From Martelella mediterranea (GTDB lineage Bacteria; Pseudomonadota; Alphaproteobacteria; Rhizobiales; Rhizobiaceae): a stretch of DNA of 64,000 nucleotides. This document shows, one piece after another, positions 16,998 to 26,660 of this stretch (positions within the stretch are counted from its first letter, which is position 1; every line of letters begins with the position of its first letter). The notes below the pieces were generated by a model. That model was not told the origin of the DNA. It searched no databases and worked only from the letters and a program-made list of their open reading frames with translations. The position numbers were made by a program, and so were the translations under genes. The DNA lies in contig NZ_JAINWJ010000010.1 of NCBI RefSeq assembly GCF_021021415.1, positions 1-64,000 on the forward strand, read 5' to 3'.

Positions 16998-17534
16998 ATG
17001 AACATGACTTCGATCGCGTTGTGCCGCCGCAGTATTTTCATCGGCGGAGCCGTGACGGCGGCGATGACCGCACTGGCCTCTGTTTCGGCCCCGACTTCGA
17101 CATTGGCGGATGAGCCGCCGGAGGATTACGTAGACCAGACGCTGAAACTCGACCTGTTTTCCTGCGATATCAGCGAGCTGGCCGCCAAGAAGGCGGTCCA
17201 TCCGGTGGTCTACAAGTTCGCCGAACTGGAATCAGAGGAGGCCCAGGCGATTGCAGGCTTGCTGTTGAAGGCCGATGCTTCCGCGCCGCAGCGCCCGGAT
17301 ACGCTGTCGCAATCGGTGGAGACGCTGAAGAGGATGGATCCGGGACCTGCCTTCGATCTGGCCTATATCGAGCACCAGATCGATAATCACAAGTCGCTTC
17401 TCAAGGTGCAGAAGCGCGAGGTGGATGACGTGTCACGTCAGGGCGTTCAAAAGACGGTTGCCACCGTTCTGGTGCCGCTGATCGCCTCCCATCTCGATAT
17501 GCTCCGCACAGCGCATACCGACCTCGCATTCTAG
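16998..17534 (+). CDS. DUF4142-like exported protein
   Basis: The 178-residue protein has a twin-arginine-like leader (CRRSIFIGGAVTAAMTALASVSA) with a cleavage site around ALASVSA or STLADE. The mature part matches the DUF4142 pattern: repeated helices with SELAAKKAVHPVVYKFAELE and, later, FDLAYIEHQIDNHKSLL, where the family usually has a conserved DH. DUF4142 proteins are ferritin-like helical bundles of unknown function, often induced by stress. It sits between the two AT-rich regulatory sites and is not obviously part of either operon. Confidence 0.65.
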   Translation: MNMTSIALCRRSIFIGGAVTAAMTALASVSAPTSTLADEPPEDYVDQTLKLDLFSCDISELAAKKAVHPVVYKFAELESEEAQAIAGLLLKADASAPQRPDTLSQSVETLKRMDPGPAFDLAYIEHQIDNHKSLLKVQKREVDDVSRQGVQKTVATVLVPLIASHLDMLRTAHTDLAF

Positions 17535-17638
17535 ATTGCTTAGGCTTCGCCCCGCCGAGAAGTCCTCGGCGGGTACGGAATTTACGGTTCCGATGCAGCG
17601 AAACCGCCTCCGCCATAAACGGCTATTCGATCTTATTT

Positions 17639-17680
17639 ATTATGAAAAATTTGCGATTTAACTGAATTTATCATAATGAA
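17639..17680. promoter_or_regulatory. AT-rich site upstream of the M20 amidase, shared with the ABC operon
   Basis: The site contains attatgaaaaatt (17639-17651) and ttatcataat (17668-17677). The first is identical to a 13-mer upstream of the binding-protein gene, and the second is the reverse complement of attatgataa found there. It lies directly before the ribosome binding site of the amidase, so it probably overlaps the promoter. Confidence 0.55.
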
Positions 17681-17701
17681 TTGATCAACGAAGGAGGCGG
17701 C

Positions 17702-18937
17702 ATGCGACCAGAGATCAACAGCGAGCGGCTGAGAAAGCTGCTCGACGGCATCAATGCCTTCGGCCGTGCCGAGGAGGGTGGTGGTTTCAACCGCGTCGGT
17801 TTTTCCGATGCCGATATGGCGGTGCGCGACTGGTTTGCGCGCGAGATGGAGGCGGATGGTCTGATCGTCAGCCGAGATGGCGCCAATTCGGTGTTCGGTC
17901 GCTATGGCGCGGCGGATGCGCCTGCGATCATGGTCGGCTCCCATCTCGATACCGTGGCGAGCGGCGGCGCCTTCGATGGCGCGCTGGGCGCAGCCGTCGC
18001 GCTCGAATGCGTGCGGGCCATGAAGGAAGCGGGCTTTGCCCCCGCCCACCCCATCGAGGTGGCGGCCACCTCGGAGGAGGAGGGGCGTTTCGGCGGCATG
18101 CTCGGTTCGCAGACGATTGCCGGTCTGGTGACGCGGGACTGGCTCGAAAGCGCTGCCGATGCCGATGGCATGTTGCTGACCGACGCCATGCGTGCCCAGG
18201 GGCTGGAACCAAAGACGATCCTCTCATCGTCGCGGCCGAAAGGCTCGGTCAGGGCGTTTCTGGAACTGCATATCGAGCAGGGGCCGGTGCTGGAGCGGGA
18301 AGGCATCGCTATCGGACTGCCGGAGGGCGCGACCGGCATCGTCAACCTGCATGTTCGGCTTTCCGGCATCGCCAACCATTCCGGCACCACGCCGATGGAT
18401 ATGCGCGCCGATGCCTTCGCGGGTCTTGCCGAAATCGCCATCCAGATACCCGACATGATCGCCGCCCCAGGTTCAAAAGACGCCCGGATCACCATCGGCA
18501 AGGTCGAGCTTTCCCCCAACCATCCGCATACGATACCGGGGGAGGTAGTCTTCACCGTGATCATCCGCGATGCCCGGGAAGAGGTCATGCGCGGCCTTCA
18601 GACCCGCTTCGGGGAAGCGGCGGGGGAAGCCGCACGCAAACACGGACTTTCGCTCTCGATCGAGGAAAACAGCTTCATCGCACCGGTTGCCTTCGATGCC
18701 GGACTGATCGACATGCTGGAGGCCGAGGCGCGCCGCCTCAACCTGCCGGCCCGGCGGATGATCTCCGGCGCCGGCCATGACGCGCAGACCATGACGGCGC
18801 TCTGCCCCTCCGCGATGATCTTCGTGCCGAGCCGCAACGGCATATCCCACGCGCCGGACGAACATTCCGACTGGGCGGATATCGAAAAGGGCGCGCAATT
18901 GATGCTGGCGGCACTGATGCGGCTTTCCGCTGAGTGA
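17702..18937 (+). CDS. M20-family Zn-dependent hydrolase (carbamoylase / allantoate amidohydrolase type)
   Basis: The 411-residue enzyme belongs to the hydantoinase/carbamoylase family of amidases that hydrolyse N-carbamoyl-amino acids, allantoate or ureidoglycine. Metal-binding segments are visible as GSHLDTV near residue 80, the D of GGAFDGALG, the E pair in TSEEEGRFGG near 125, and H in LHIEQGP near 190; the dimer-domain signature SGAGHDAQ appears near 360. An AAGGAGG ribosome binding site at 17691 decides the ATG start; an upstream TTG at 17681 is ignored. Context with the ABC operon and formamidase suggests breakdown of an imported carbamoyl or amide compound. Confidence 0.88.
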   Translation: MRPEINSERLRKLLDGINAFGRAEEGGGFNRVGFSDADMAVRDWFAREMEADGLIVSRDGANSVFGRYGAADAPAIMVGSHLDTVASGGAFDGALGAAVALECVRAMKEAGFAPAHPIEVAATSEEEGRFGGMLGSQTIAGLVTRDWLESAADADGMLLTDAMRAQGLEPKTILSSSRPKGSVRAFLELHIEQGPVLEREGIAIGLPEGATGIVNLHVRLSGIANHSGTTPMDMRADAFAGLAEIAIQIPDMIAAPGSKDARITIGKVELSPNHPHTIPGEVVFTVIIRDAREEVMRGLQTRFGEAAGEAARKHGLSLSIEENSFIAPVAFDAGLIDMLEAEARRLNLPARRMISGAGHDAQTMTALCPSAMIFVPSRNGISHAPDEHSDWADIEKGAQLMLAALMRLSAE

Positions 18938-18969
18938 CGGATCAGTGTCCGCAGACTGATGCTGCGCCT

Positions 18970-19140
18970 TCAGATCACGGCGTAGAACTGAAAGACCGCG
19001 AATCCGACCGCGATAATCGCCGCCAGAACGACGCCGGCGATCAGGGCGAATTCCGCGCTGTGGCCCAGAGTGGTGGAGCGGCGTTCGGATCTTTGCGGCA
19101 TGACAGGTCTGGCTCTGGCTGCTTCGGTGACTGTCATCAT
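18970..19140 (-). CDS. Small single-membrane-span protein, Flp/Fap-pilin-like
   Basis: A 56-residue frame starts MMTVTEAARARPVM and ends with a hydrophobic helix (EFALIAGVVLAAIIAVGF). The stretch GHSAEFALIAG resembles the Flp pilin processing and N-methylation region (G-x4-E-[YF]-x-L-I-A), although the glutamate is one residue closer to the glycine than normal. It has no prepilin peptidase or tad genes nearby. It could be an orphan Flp-like pilin or an unrelated small membrane protein. It is convergent with the amidase gene and divergent from deoB. Confidence 0.5.
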   Translation of the reverse strand: MMTVTEAARARPVMPQRSERRSTTLGHSAEFALIAGVVLAAIIAVGFAVFQFYAVI

Positions 19141-19320
19141 GGCGCGCTTGCCTTCCCGCGGCGTTAAAAGACATGGTTACTGCTTGATTAAACGCAATTC
19201 GGCCGGGATCTGTTCCCCTTGCGCCCACCGTCGTCGTGCGCCAAGCGGCCCGATCGATGGTTTGCCAAGCCGGAAGGCAAGCGCTAGATATGCCTGATCG
19301 AATCTCACGGAATGGACCGC

Positions 19321-20541
19321 ATGGGCCGCGCCTTTATCTACGTTCTTGATTCCTTCGGCATCGGCGGCGCGCCGGATGCCAGGGCCTATGGCGATCTCGG
19401 CGCCGATACGCTCGGCCATATCGCCGAATTCTGCGCGGCCGGGATCGGCGATCGCGACGGGTTGCGTTCAGGTCCGCTGAAGCTTCCCAATATGGCGGCG
19501 CTTGGCCTTGTCGAGGCGGCGAAGCTTGCAAGCGGTAATTATCCGGCGGGAATGGCGCGGCCGGAGCGGTTTCTCGGCCGCTATGGCGCGGCAAGCGAGG
19601 TTTCGCGCGGCAAGGACACGCCGTCGGGCCACTGGGAGATTGCCGGCACGCCGGTAATGTTCGACTGGGGTTATTTTCCGGAAGGGGCCGATTGTTTCCC
19701 GCGCGAACTGCTGGAGGCGATCTATGCCAAGGCCGGCATTTCCGGCAGCCTCGGCAATTGCCACGCCTCGGGCACGGAGATCATCAAGCGGTTCGGCCAG
19801 GAACATGTCTGGACGCGCCGCCCGATCTTCTACACCTCCACCGACAGCGTGTTTCAGATCGCAGCCCACGAATATCACTTCGGCCTCAACCGGCTGATGC
19901 AGCTTTGCGCGGTCGTGCGCGAACTGACCTATGACTACAATATCGGCCGGGTGATCGCCCGCCCGTTCAAGGGCGAGACCGCCGAGACCTTCAAGCGCAC
20001 CGGCAATCGCCGCGATTTCTCGATCGAGCCGCCGGAAAGGACCCTGCTCGACCGGGTGAGCGAGGCCGGGCGAAACGTGCTCGCCGTCGGCAAGATCTCC
20101 GATATCTTCGCCGGCAAGGGTGTGACGCAACTCTTCAAGGCCGATGGCAACGAGGCGCTGGTCGATGCCAGCCTCAAGGCGATATCCGAGGCCGGCGATG
20201 GTGATCTCGTGTTCACCAATCTCGTCGATTTCGACATGCTCTATGGCCATCGCCGCGACGTGCCGGGCTATGCGGCAGCCCTCGAGGCCTTCGATGCCCG
20301 CATTCCCGATATTGCCGAGACGCTGAAGCCCGGCGATATCGTGGTGCTGACCGCCGATCACGGCTGCGATCCCACCTGGCGCGGCTCCGACCATACCCGC
20401 GAACGCGTTCCGGTGCTGGTGTTCGGCCCCGGGCTGCGGCCGGGATCGTTCGGCGTGCGCGACAGCTATGCCGATATCGGGGAGAGCATCGCCGCGCATC
20501 TGGGTCTTGCGCCGGGCAAGCATGGGAGGTCGTTTCTGTGA
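19321..20541 (+). CDS. deoB: Phosphopentomutase
   Basis: The enzyme interconverts ribose/deoxyribose 1- and 5-phosphates in nucleoside catabolism. Diagnostic features are the N-terminal alkaline-phosphatase-superfamily metal site [13 protein letters not shown], the phosphoacceptor-threonine segment KDTPSGHWE near residue 100, and the C-terminal metal ligands in [19 protein letters not shown]. The ATG at 19321 gives 406 residues, the usual length, and matches the M-x-RAF start of homologues; an in-frame ATG at 19312 is possible. Its stop overlaps the adenosine deaminase start. Confidence 0.95.
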   Translation: MGRAFIYVLDSFGIGGAPDARAYGDLGADTLGHIAEFCAAGIGDRDGLRSGPLKLPNMAALGLVEAAKLASGNYPAGMARPERFLGRYGAASEVSRGKDTPSGHWEIAGTPVMFDWGYFPEGADCFPRELLEAIYAKAGISGSLGNCHASGTEIIKRFGQEHVWTRRPIFYTSTDSVFQIAAHEYHFGLNRLMQLCAVVRELTYDYNIGRVIARPFKGETAETFKRTGNRRDFSIEPPERTLLDRVSEAGRNVLAVGKISDIFAGKGVTQLFKADGNEALVDASLKAISEAGDGDLVFTNLVDFDMLYGHRRDVPGYAAALEAFDARIPDIAETLKPGDIVVLTADHGCDPTWRGSDHTRERVPVLVFGPGLRPGSFGVRDSYADIGESIAAHLGLAPGKHGRSFL

Positions 20542-21500
20542 TCAAGGCCGAGCTTCACTGCCATATCGAAGGCGCCACCCCGCCGGCCCTGGCGGCGCGT
20601 CTTGCCGCAAAATACGGCATCGATCTGTCCCGCTACCTCGCCGACGGCCGCTACATCTGGCACGACTTTTCAAGCTTCATCGCCTGCTATGCCGCGATCG
20701 CCAATGTCTTCCGCTCGGAGGAGGATTTCGCGGCCCTTGCGGAAGCCTATCTGAGCGAACTGGCCGCAGAAAACACAATCTATGCCGAGCTGTTCGTCTC
20801 GCCGGAACAGGGGCTGGCCGCCGGCCTCTCCAAGGACGGCTACATGCGGGCGATAACCGCCGGCATCGAGGCCGCGCGCGACAAGACCGGCATCGAGGCG
20901 CGCATGGTCATGATCGGCGAGCGCCATATGGGCCCGGAGCAGGTGGAAGGCGCGGCGCGCTATGCCGTGTCCGCAGATTTCCCGCTGCTGACCGGCTTCA
21001 ACATGGCCGGCGACGAGCGCATGGGCCGGGTGGCGGATTACGGCCGCGCCTTCGACATCGCGCGCGATGGCGGGCTCGGCATCACCATTCACGCCGGTGA
21101 GGTCTGCGGCGCTTTCTCGGTGCGCGACGCGCTCGATCGCGTCAGGCCCGACAGGATCGGGCATGGCGTCAGGGCGATCGAGGAGCCGGATCTGGTGCGC
21201 CGGCTTGCCGATGAGGGCGTGGTGCTGGAAGTCTGCCCCGGCTCCAATATCGCGCTGTCGGTCTATCCGGATCTCGCCGCCCATCCGCTGCGCCGCCTCT
21301 ATGACGCCGGGGTGAAGGTCACGCTCAATTCCGACGACCCGCCGTTCTTTCACACCTCGCTCGCCCGCGAATATGAGGCGGCCCGCGACGAAATGGGTTT
21401 TTCGGAAGATGAAATCAACGCGATGACGCGGACCGCGATCGAGGCCGCCTTTGTGGATGAGCCGACGCGCAAGCGTCTGCTTTCGCGGCTCGCCGGCTGA
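20538..21500 (+). CDS. add: Adenosine deaminase
   Basis: The 320-residue zinc enzyme deaminates adenosine to inosine. The metal and catalytic residues are visible: HCHIEGA at residues 7-13, HAGE near 191 and the LNSDDPPFF aspartates near 270. The GTG start overlaps the deoB stop by four bases, indicating translational coupling in a deoB-add-upp salvage operon. The product is slightly shorter than E. coli Add but normal for alphaproteobacteria. Confidence 0.93.
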   Translation: MIKAELHCHIEGATPPALAARLAAKYGIDLSRYLADGRYIWHDFSSFIACYAAIANVFRSEEDFAALAEAYLSELAAENTIYAELFVSPEQGLAAGLSKDGYMRAITAGIEAARDKTGIEARMVMIGERHMGPEQVEGAARYAVSADFPLLTGFNMAGDERMGRVADYGRAFDIARDGGLGITIHAGEVCGAFSVRDALDRVRPDRIGHGVRAIEEPDLVRRLADEGVVLEVCPGSNIALSVYPDLAAHPLRRLYDAGVKVTLNSDDPPFFHTSLAREYEAARDEMGFSEDEINAMTRTAIEAAFVDEPTRKRLLSRLAG

Positions 21501-21598
21501 AACGGTGCAAACCATGCGCTTTCACCGGCGCGATGCTTGCCGGATGCCGGGCTTTTGCGCCATAAACAGCGTGAGTGCGTAAAAGACGGGAAAACACC

Positions 21599-22228
21599 AT
21601 GGACGGCGTAACGGTCATCAATCACCCCCTGGTTCAGCACAAGCTGACCAAGATGCGGCAGAAGGAAACCTCGACGGCGGGCTTCCGGCGTCTGCTCAGG
21701 GAGATTTCCACGCTGCTCTGTTACGAGGTGACGCGCGATCTCGAGCTTACCATGGAAACCATCGAAACGCCGATGACAACCATGGAAGCGCCGGTGCTGG
21801 AAGGCAAGAAGCTGGTGTTCGCCTCGATCCTGCGCGCCGGCAACGGGTTGCTCGAAGGCATGCTCGACCTCGTTCCGTCCGCCCGCGTCTCCCATATCGG
21901 CGTCTATCGCGATCACGATACGCTGGAGGCGATCGAATATTTCTTCAAGGCGCCGGAGGATATCGGCGAACGTCTGGTGATCGTCGTCGACCCGATGCTG
22001 GCGACCGGCAATTCCTCGATTGCCGCCGTCGACCGGCTGAAGGAGCGCGGCGTCACCAATATCCGCTTCCTGTGCCTCTTGGCAGCACCCGAGGGCATCG
22101 AGAATTTCCGCAAGGCCCATCCCGACGTTCCGGTCTACACCGCCGCGATCGACAGCCATCTCAACGAGAAGGGCTATATCGTCCCCGGTCTCGGCGACGC
22201 CGGCGACCGGATGTATGGCACGAAATAG
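21599..22228 (+). CDS. upp: Uracil phosphoribosyltransferase
   Basis: The 209-residue enzyme converts uracil and PRPP to UMP. The PRPP-binding signature [14 protein letters not shown] lies near residue 128 and the uracil-binding C-terminal segment [12 protein letters not shown] is intact. The start [17 protein letters not shown] is typical of the family and decides against an upstream in-frame start at 21575. It follows add after 98 bases and completes the salvage operon. Confidence 0.96.
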   Translation: MDGVTVINHPLVQHKLTKMRQKETSTAGFRRLLREISTLLCYEVTRDLELTMETIETPMTTMEAPVLEGKKLVFASILRAGNGLLEGMLDLVPSARVSHIGVYRDHDTLEAIEYFFKAPEDIGERLVIVVDPMLATGNSSIAAVDRLKERGVTNIRFLCLLAAPEGIENFRKAHPDVPVYTAAIDSHLNEKGYIVPGLGDAGDRMYGTK

Positions 22229-22231
22229 CCG

Positions 22232-22684
22232 CTATTTCCCAAGCGGCAGCCGGTAGCGGACAAAGCCGTCGGCCTTGTCGTAGCTGTCATAGAGCTTGCG
22301 CGCTGTGGCGTTGTCGGCCTTGGTGTGCCAGTAGAGATTGGTCCAGCCATCGCGGCGGCCGATCGCGATCAGATCATCGATCAGCGCGCGTCCGATGCCG
22401 CTGCCGCGTCTCGCGGGGTCCACGAACAGGTCTTCCAGATAGCAGGCCGGCTCCATCGCCCATGTGCGCGGGTGCAGGATGCAGGTCGCAAAGCCGGCGA
22501 CCACGCCGTCGACCAACGCAAGCCGGGTGAAGACGGCGCTTACCGGATCGATGATCCGGTTCCAGGTCATCGCGGTCACCGCGTCATCCAGATCGGTGCC
22601 GTAAAACTCCAGATAGCCCTGCCAGAGCCTCAGCCAGTCGTCCCGATCGGCGGGCCCGGCATCGCGGATCACCGGGGTGCTCAC
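22232..22684 (-). CDS. GNAT-family N-acetyltransferase
   Basis: The 150-residue protein has the GNAT acetyl-CoA site in YLEDLFVDPARRGSGIGRALIDDLI (residues about 80-105) followed by the late WHTKADNATARKLYDSY segment. The substrate is unknown. The GTG start overlaps the stop of the aldo/keto reductase gene by four bases, so the two are co-translated. It is convergent with upp, three bases away. Confidence 0.9.
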   Translation of the reverse strand: MSTPVIRDAGPADRDDWLRLWQGYLEFYGTDLDDAVTAMTWNRIIDPVSAVFTRLALVDGVVAGFATCILHPRTWAMEPACYLEDLFVDPARRGSGIGRALIDDLIAIGRRDGWTNLYWHTKADNATARKLYDSYDKADGFVRYRLPLGK

Positions 22685-23631
22685 GCGCCGGCCTCCTGAA
22701 GAATTTGCAGATGCTCGCCCGAAAGTTCGATTTGCGGCGCGCGGATCAGGCTGTCCATCTGCTCCAGCTTGGAGGCGCTCGCGATCGGCGCGGTGACGCC
22801 GCGCCGGGTCATCAGCCAGGCAAGCGCGATTGCTGCCGGATGCTCGCCCGTCTCCGCGCTCACCTGTTCCAGCGCCTTCAGGATCCGGCGGCCGCGCTCG
22901 TCGAAATATTCGGCGACCCCGCCGCCGCGCGCGCTTCCCGCGGTGTCATCGGCGGATTTGTATTTTCCGGTCAGGAAGCCGGAGGCGAGGCTGAAATAGG
23001 TGATGACGCCTATATCGTGTTCGACGCAGAGGTCGGCCAGAGCGCCCTCGAAAGACGAGCGTTCGTAGAGATTATACTCCGGCTGCAGCACGTCATAGCG
23101 TGCCCGTCCGGTATGCTCGGCCACCTTCAGCGCCTCGCCAAGCTGTTCGGCATCGAGATTGGAAGCCCCGATCGCCCGCACCTTGCCCTGTTCGCGCAAC
23201 CGGCTGAACGCGCCGATCGTCTCGTCATAGGTGGTGTTTTCATCCGGCCAGTGGGCAAGATAGACGTCGATATAATCCGTTTGCAGCCGCTTCAGCGAGT
23301 CTTCCACGGCATCAGTGATCCAGGCCTCGCCGAGCCCCTTCTTGTCCGGCGCCATTTCGGAGCCGACCTTGGTGACGATCACCACATCCTCGCGCCGGAC
23401 GCCGCCGCGCTTCAGCCAGTTGCCGATAATGGTTTCGGACTCCCCGCCCTGATTGCCATCCACCCATTTCGAATAGACATCGGCGGTGTCGATGGCGTTG
23501 AAGCCGGCATCGATAAAGCGGTCGAGCAGGGCGAATGAGGTCTTCTCGTCCGCCGTCCATCCGAAGACGTTGCCGCCGAACACGACCGGCGCAATGGCGA
23601 TATCCGTGCGGCCCAGAATTCTTCTATGCAT
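22681..23631 (-). CDS. Aldo/keto reductase
   Basis: The 316-residue NADPH-dependent TIM-barrel oxidoreductase shows the catalytic tetrad: D in AIDTADVYSKW, the tyrosine in the same segment, K in VIVTKVGSE, and H in VYLAHWPDE. The ATG at 23631 follows GAGGAAAT, and homology (ILGRTDIAIAPVVFGG) begins there; a longer frame to 23697 is not supported. The sequence resembles the YajO/Tas-like general stress reductases. The substrate is unknown. Confidence 0.9.
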   Translation of the reverse strand: MHRRILGRTDIAIAPVVFGGNVFGWTADEKTSFALLDRFIDAGFNAIDTADVYSKWVDGNQGGESETIIGNWLKRGGVRREDVVIVTKVGSEMAPDKKGLGEAWITDAVEDSLKRLQTDYIDVYLAHWPDENTTYDETIGAFSRLREQGKVRAIGASNLDAEQLGEALKVAEHTGRARYDVLQPEYNLYERSSFEGALADLCVEHDIGVITYFSLASGFLTGKYKSADDTAGSARGGGVAEYFDERGRRILKALEQVSAETGEHPAAIALAWLMTRRGVTAPIASASKLEQMDSLIRAPQIELSGEHLQILQEAGA

Positions 23632-23769
23632 GATTTCCTCCGGCGGTTTGAGAACGCGATTTCGCGTTTTAGATAGCGTCCAGTGTATGCAATGCAAACG
23701 GTGTGAGGCAATGCTTGCGCTTGCGCGCTGCGGTTTTTATGGTGGCCGCCGAAAAGGTGAGGAGATCCG

Positions 23770-24759
23770 ATGCTGCGTTTTGGAATTATGTCGACGGCCA
23801 AGATCGGCCGCGAGCTTGTCGTGCCGGCCATTGTCGATGCGGAAAACTGTGTGCTGGCGGCGGTCGCAAGCCGCGATATCGGCCGCGCGCGGGCCATGGC
23901 CGAGCGCTTCGGCGCGCCGCATGCCTTCGGCTCCTATGAGGAAATGCTGGAAAGCGATGTGATCGACGCGGTCTATATCCCGCTGCCGACCTCCCAGCAC
24001 GTCGAATGGGCGATCAGAGCGGCGGATGCCGGCAAGCATGTGCTGGTGGAAAAGCCGCTGGCGCTGAAGGCCGAGGACATCGCGCCGGTGATTGTCGCGC
24101 GTGACCGCAACAATGTGCTCGTCAGCGAGGCCTATATGGTCACCTACACGCCGGTCTGGCGCAAGGTCCGGGCGCTGCTTTCCGAAGGCGCGATCGGTGA
24201 TCTCGTCCACGTGCAGGGCGCGTTCACCTATTTCCTGCGCGATGAGACCAATATGCGTAATATCCCCGAACTCGGCGGCGGCGGCCTGCCCGATATCGGC
24301 GTCTATCCGACCGTCACTACGCGGTTCGCCACCGGCAAGGAGCCCGAGCGCGTCCAGGCGACGGTGCGCTATGACGAGAATTTCCGCACAGATATCTATG
24401 CCTCGGTGCGGGCGGAATTTCCGGGCTTCGAGCTGAGCTTCTATGTCTCCACCCAGCTTGCGCACCGCCAGACCATGGCGTTTCACGGAACCGAGGGGCT
24501 GATCGAGGTGGTCTCGCCGTTCAACGCCGACCGCTGGGGCGAGGAAACCGTGCTGCTTTCCAACCGCAATCACAGCGAAACCCAGGCCTTCCGCTTTCAG
24601 GACAGCCGGCAATATGTGCGTGAGGTCGAGGCCTTCGCAAGGGCGGCGTCGGGTGCTGAGCAAGAGGTCTTCACGCTCGAGGATTCGGTGCGCAACCAGC
24701 GCTTCATCGATGCCATCTACCGCGCCGGCAATGTCGATGGCGGCTGGACGACGGTCTGA
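23770..24759 (+). CDS. Gfo/Idh/MocA-family oxidoreductase
   Basis: The 329-residue NAD(P)-dependent dehydrogenase has an N-terminal Rossmann domain ([19 protein letters not shown]), the conserved [10 protein letters not shown] lysine motif near residue 97, and a C-terminal beta-sheet substrate domain with [12 protein letters not shown] near 175. Members act on sugars, inositols or related polyols. It is divergent from the aldo/keto reductase with 138 bases between, and stands alone on its strand. Confidence 0.9.
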   Translation: MLRFGIMSTAKIGRELVVPAIVDAENCVLAAVASRDIGRARAMAERFGAPHAFGSYEEMLESDVIDAVYIPLPTSQHVEWAIRAADAGKHVLVEKPLALKAEDIAPVIVARDRNNVLVSEAYMVTYTPVWRKVRALLSEGAIGDLVHVQGAFTYFLRDETNMRNIPELGGGGLPDIGVYPTVTTRFATGKEPERVQATVRYDENFRTDIYASVRAEFPGFELSFYVSTQLAHRQTMAFHGTEGLIEVVSPFNADRWGEETVLLSNRNHSETQAFRFQDSRQYVREVEAFARAASGAEQEVFTLEDSVRNQRFIDAIYRAGNVDGGWTTV

Positions 24760-24861
24760 GTTTTAGAAGTTGGTGCAAACGCCCGTCGCTTAGCAACTTT
24801 CGAACCAAGCGGACAGCTTGCAAATAAGTCGTAACGTTTTGCGACCCGTTTCGAGAGTGCA

Positions 24862-24975
24862 TCAACGGGCTAGATGAGGCCCGTGACATCGCTTGAACTT
24901 TCTGCCGAAACCGCAGGGGCAGGGGCTGCGCGGAAGGCGGGGATTTGCGGGGAGAAAACAGGATCGATTGTGCAA
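24862..24975 (-). CDS. Candidate 37-aa SEC-C-motif microprotein or gene remnant
   Basis: Antisense to the xseA promoter region is a short frame from a TTG start whose product contains PCPCGFGRKFKRCHG, a clear match to the SEC-C zinc-binding motif (CxCxSGxxxKxCCH/C). SEC-C normally ends SecA and many small proteins of about 100-150 residues. An in-frame stop lies just upstream, so this is either a stand-alone microprotein or the 3' end of a decayed gene. The SGKKYKKCCG serine and second cysteine of the motif are replaced by F and H. Confidence 0.4.
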   Translation of the reverse strand: MHNRSCFLPANPRLPRSPCPCGFGRKFKRCHGPHLAR

Positions 24976-25004
24976 GGTAAACGCGGATCGGTTAGACTGA
25001 GCCT

Positions 25005-26465
25005 ATGAGCAATCTCTTCGACGCCGAATCGGCGACAAACCTGACGGAATTTACGGTTTCGGAGCTTTCCGGATCGATCAAGCGCACGGTCGAGGACCGG
25101 TTCGACCGGATTCGCCTGCGCGGCGAAATCTCCGGCTACCGCGGACCACATTCCTCGGGTCACGCCTATTTTTCGATCAAGGACGAGCGCGCCCGGATCG
25201 ATGCCGTCATCTGGCGGGGCGTGTTTTCCGGCCTGAAGATCAAGCCGGAAGAGGGCATGGAGGTGATCGCCACCGGCAAGGTCACCACCTTCCCGGGCGC
25301 CTCGAAATACCAGATCGTGGTGGAGGCGCTGGAGCCCGCCGGCGCCGGCGCGCTGATGGCGCTTCTGGAAGAGCGCCGCAAGAAACTGGCCGCCGAGGGC
25401 CTGTTTGATCAGGCAGCCAAGAAGCCGTTGCCGTTCATGCCGCGGGTGGTCGGCGTCGTGACATCGCCGACGGGCGCGGTCATCCGCGATATCCTTCACC
25501 GCATCACCGACCGTTTTCCGGTCCATGTCGTGGTCTGGCCGGTCAAGGTGCAGGGCGAAGGATCGGGCGATGCGGTTGCCGCTGCCATCAGGGGCTTCAA
25601 CGCGCTTGGCCCGGATGCTGCTCTACCCCGTCCCGATGTGCTGATCGTCGCGCGCGGCGGCGGCTCGCTGGAGGACCTCTGGAGCTTCAATGACGAGGCG
25701 GTGGTGCGCGCGGCCTATGAAAGTCGGATCCCGTTGATCTCCGCCGTCGGCCACGAGACCGACTGGACGCTGATCGACCACGCTGCCGACTACCGCGCGC
25801 CGACGCCGACGGGGGCGGCCGAACGGGCCGTGCCGGTGAAGGCCGAACTCGTTGCCGATCAGGCGCGGCTTGCCGCACGGCTTGCAAGTGCTGCGACCCG
25901 GCTGATGGATTTCCGCCGGCAGACGCTGACCGGGCTTTCGCGCGGCCTGCCGTCGCTCGATCAGCTGCTGGCGTTGCCGCGGCGGCGCTTCGATGAGGCG
26001 GCGCTGAGAAACACCCGCGCGCTGGAACTCAACACCATCAACAAGCGCCGGACGTTCGAGCGCAGCGCCTCCGGCCTGTCGGCCACGCCCCAGCGCCTTT
26101 CAATGATGATCGCCCGCGACCGCGAAAAGGTGGCGGTGCTTTCGCGCCGGGCGGCAACCGCGATCGATGCCGGCCTGAAAACCCACCGCGCCGCCATCGC
26201 CGGGCAACAGCGGGTGCTGAACTCGCTCTCCTACCGCAATGTGCTGGCGCGCGGTTTTGCCGTGATCCGCGACCAGGACAACCGCCCCGTCTCCCGCTCA
26301 GCCGGGCTGGAGCATGGCGCGCCGATCGAGATCGAGTTTGCGGACGGTAGGGTCAGGGCGGTGACGGGCGAGGGTGAAACGCCCTTGGAGCCTGCGCCCG
26401 CGCCGAAGCCGAAGAAGAAGCCGAAAGCCCCCGCCAAACCGCCCACGCAGGGCAGCTTGTTTTAG
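25005..26465 (+). CDS. xseA: Exodeoxyribonuclease VII large subunit
   Basis: The 486-residue catalytic subunit of ExoVII degrades single-stranded DNA to short oligonucleotides. An N-terminal OB-fold (residues about 15-115, [15 protein letters not shown]) is followed by the catalytic domain with [17 protein letters not shown] and [11 protein letters not shown], then a coiled-coil region. The C-terminus is a Pro/Lys/Ala-rich tail ([14 protein letters not shown]), somewhat longer than in enterobacteria but common in rhizobia. The small subunit xseB is not in the window. Confidence 0.95.
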   Translation: MSNLFDAESATNLTEFTVSELSGSIKRTVEDRFDRIRLRGEISGYRGPHSSGHAYFSIKDERARIDAVIWRGVFSGLKIKPEEGMEVIATGKVTTFPGASKYQIVVEALEPAGAGALMALLEERRKKLAAEGLFDQAAKKPLPFMPRVVGVVTSPTGAVIRDILHRITDRFPVHVVVWPVKVQGEGSGDAVAAAIRGFNALGPDAALPRPDVLIVARGGGSLEDLWSFNDEAVVRAAYESRIPLISAVGHETDWTLIDHAADYRAPTPTGAAERAVPVKAELVADQARLAARLASAATRLMDFRRQTLTGLSRGLPSLDQLLALPRRRFDEAALRNTRALELNTINKRRTFERSASGLSATPQRLSMMIARDREKVAVLSRRAATAIDAGLKTHRAAIAGQQRVLNSLSYRNVLARGFAVIRDQDNRPVSRSAGLEHGAPIEIEFADGRVRAVTGEGETPLEPAPAPKPKKKPKAPAKPPTQGSLF

Positions 26466-26480
26466 GCATCGCAGCCTTGC

Positions 26481-26633
26481 ACCCTCAATCTCTCCCCTTG
26501 AGGGAGAGATGCCCCGACAGGGGCAGAGAGGGGTGAACCCTTTCCGAGAGCACGGAGACTGCGGCTTTTAGGGCTTACGCCCTTTACCCCTCTCTGTCGC
26601 TTTCGCGACATCTCCCCCTCAAGGGGGGAGATT
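26481..26633. repeat. Intergenic mosaic repeat, inverted copy of the 15.0-15.1 kb element
   Basis: The gap between xseA and the convergent aminopeptidase gene is almost entirely this repeat. It is bounded by hairpins (ctccccttgagggagag and ccccctcaaggggggag), and its middle (gagagcacggagactgcggc) matches 15034-15126 in reverse orientation. Placed between two convergent genes, the hairpins could act as bidirectional transcription stops. Confidence 0.8.
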
Positions 26634-26660
26634 GTTTTTCGAGAGGTTGGTCAGTCCCGC

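Noticed and set aside
24860-24890. Intrinsic terminator between the Gfo/Idh/MocA gene and xseA
   Set aside because: A 6-bp stem acgggc/gcccgt exists, but its loop is long and there is no T-run on either strand.
14775-26660. CRISPR array at either of the palindromic repeat regions
   Set aside because: The modules are not evenly spaced, do not repeat with unique spacers and no cas genes are present.
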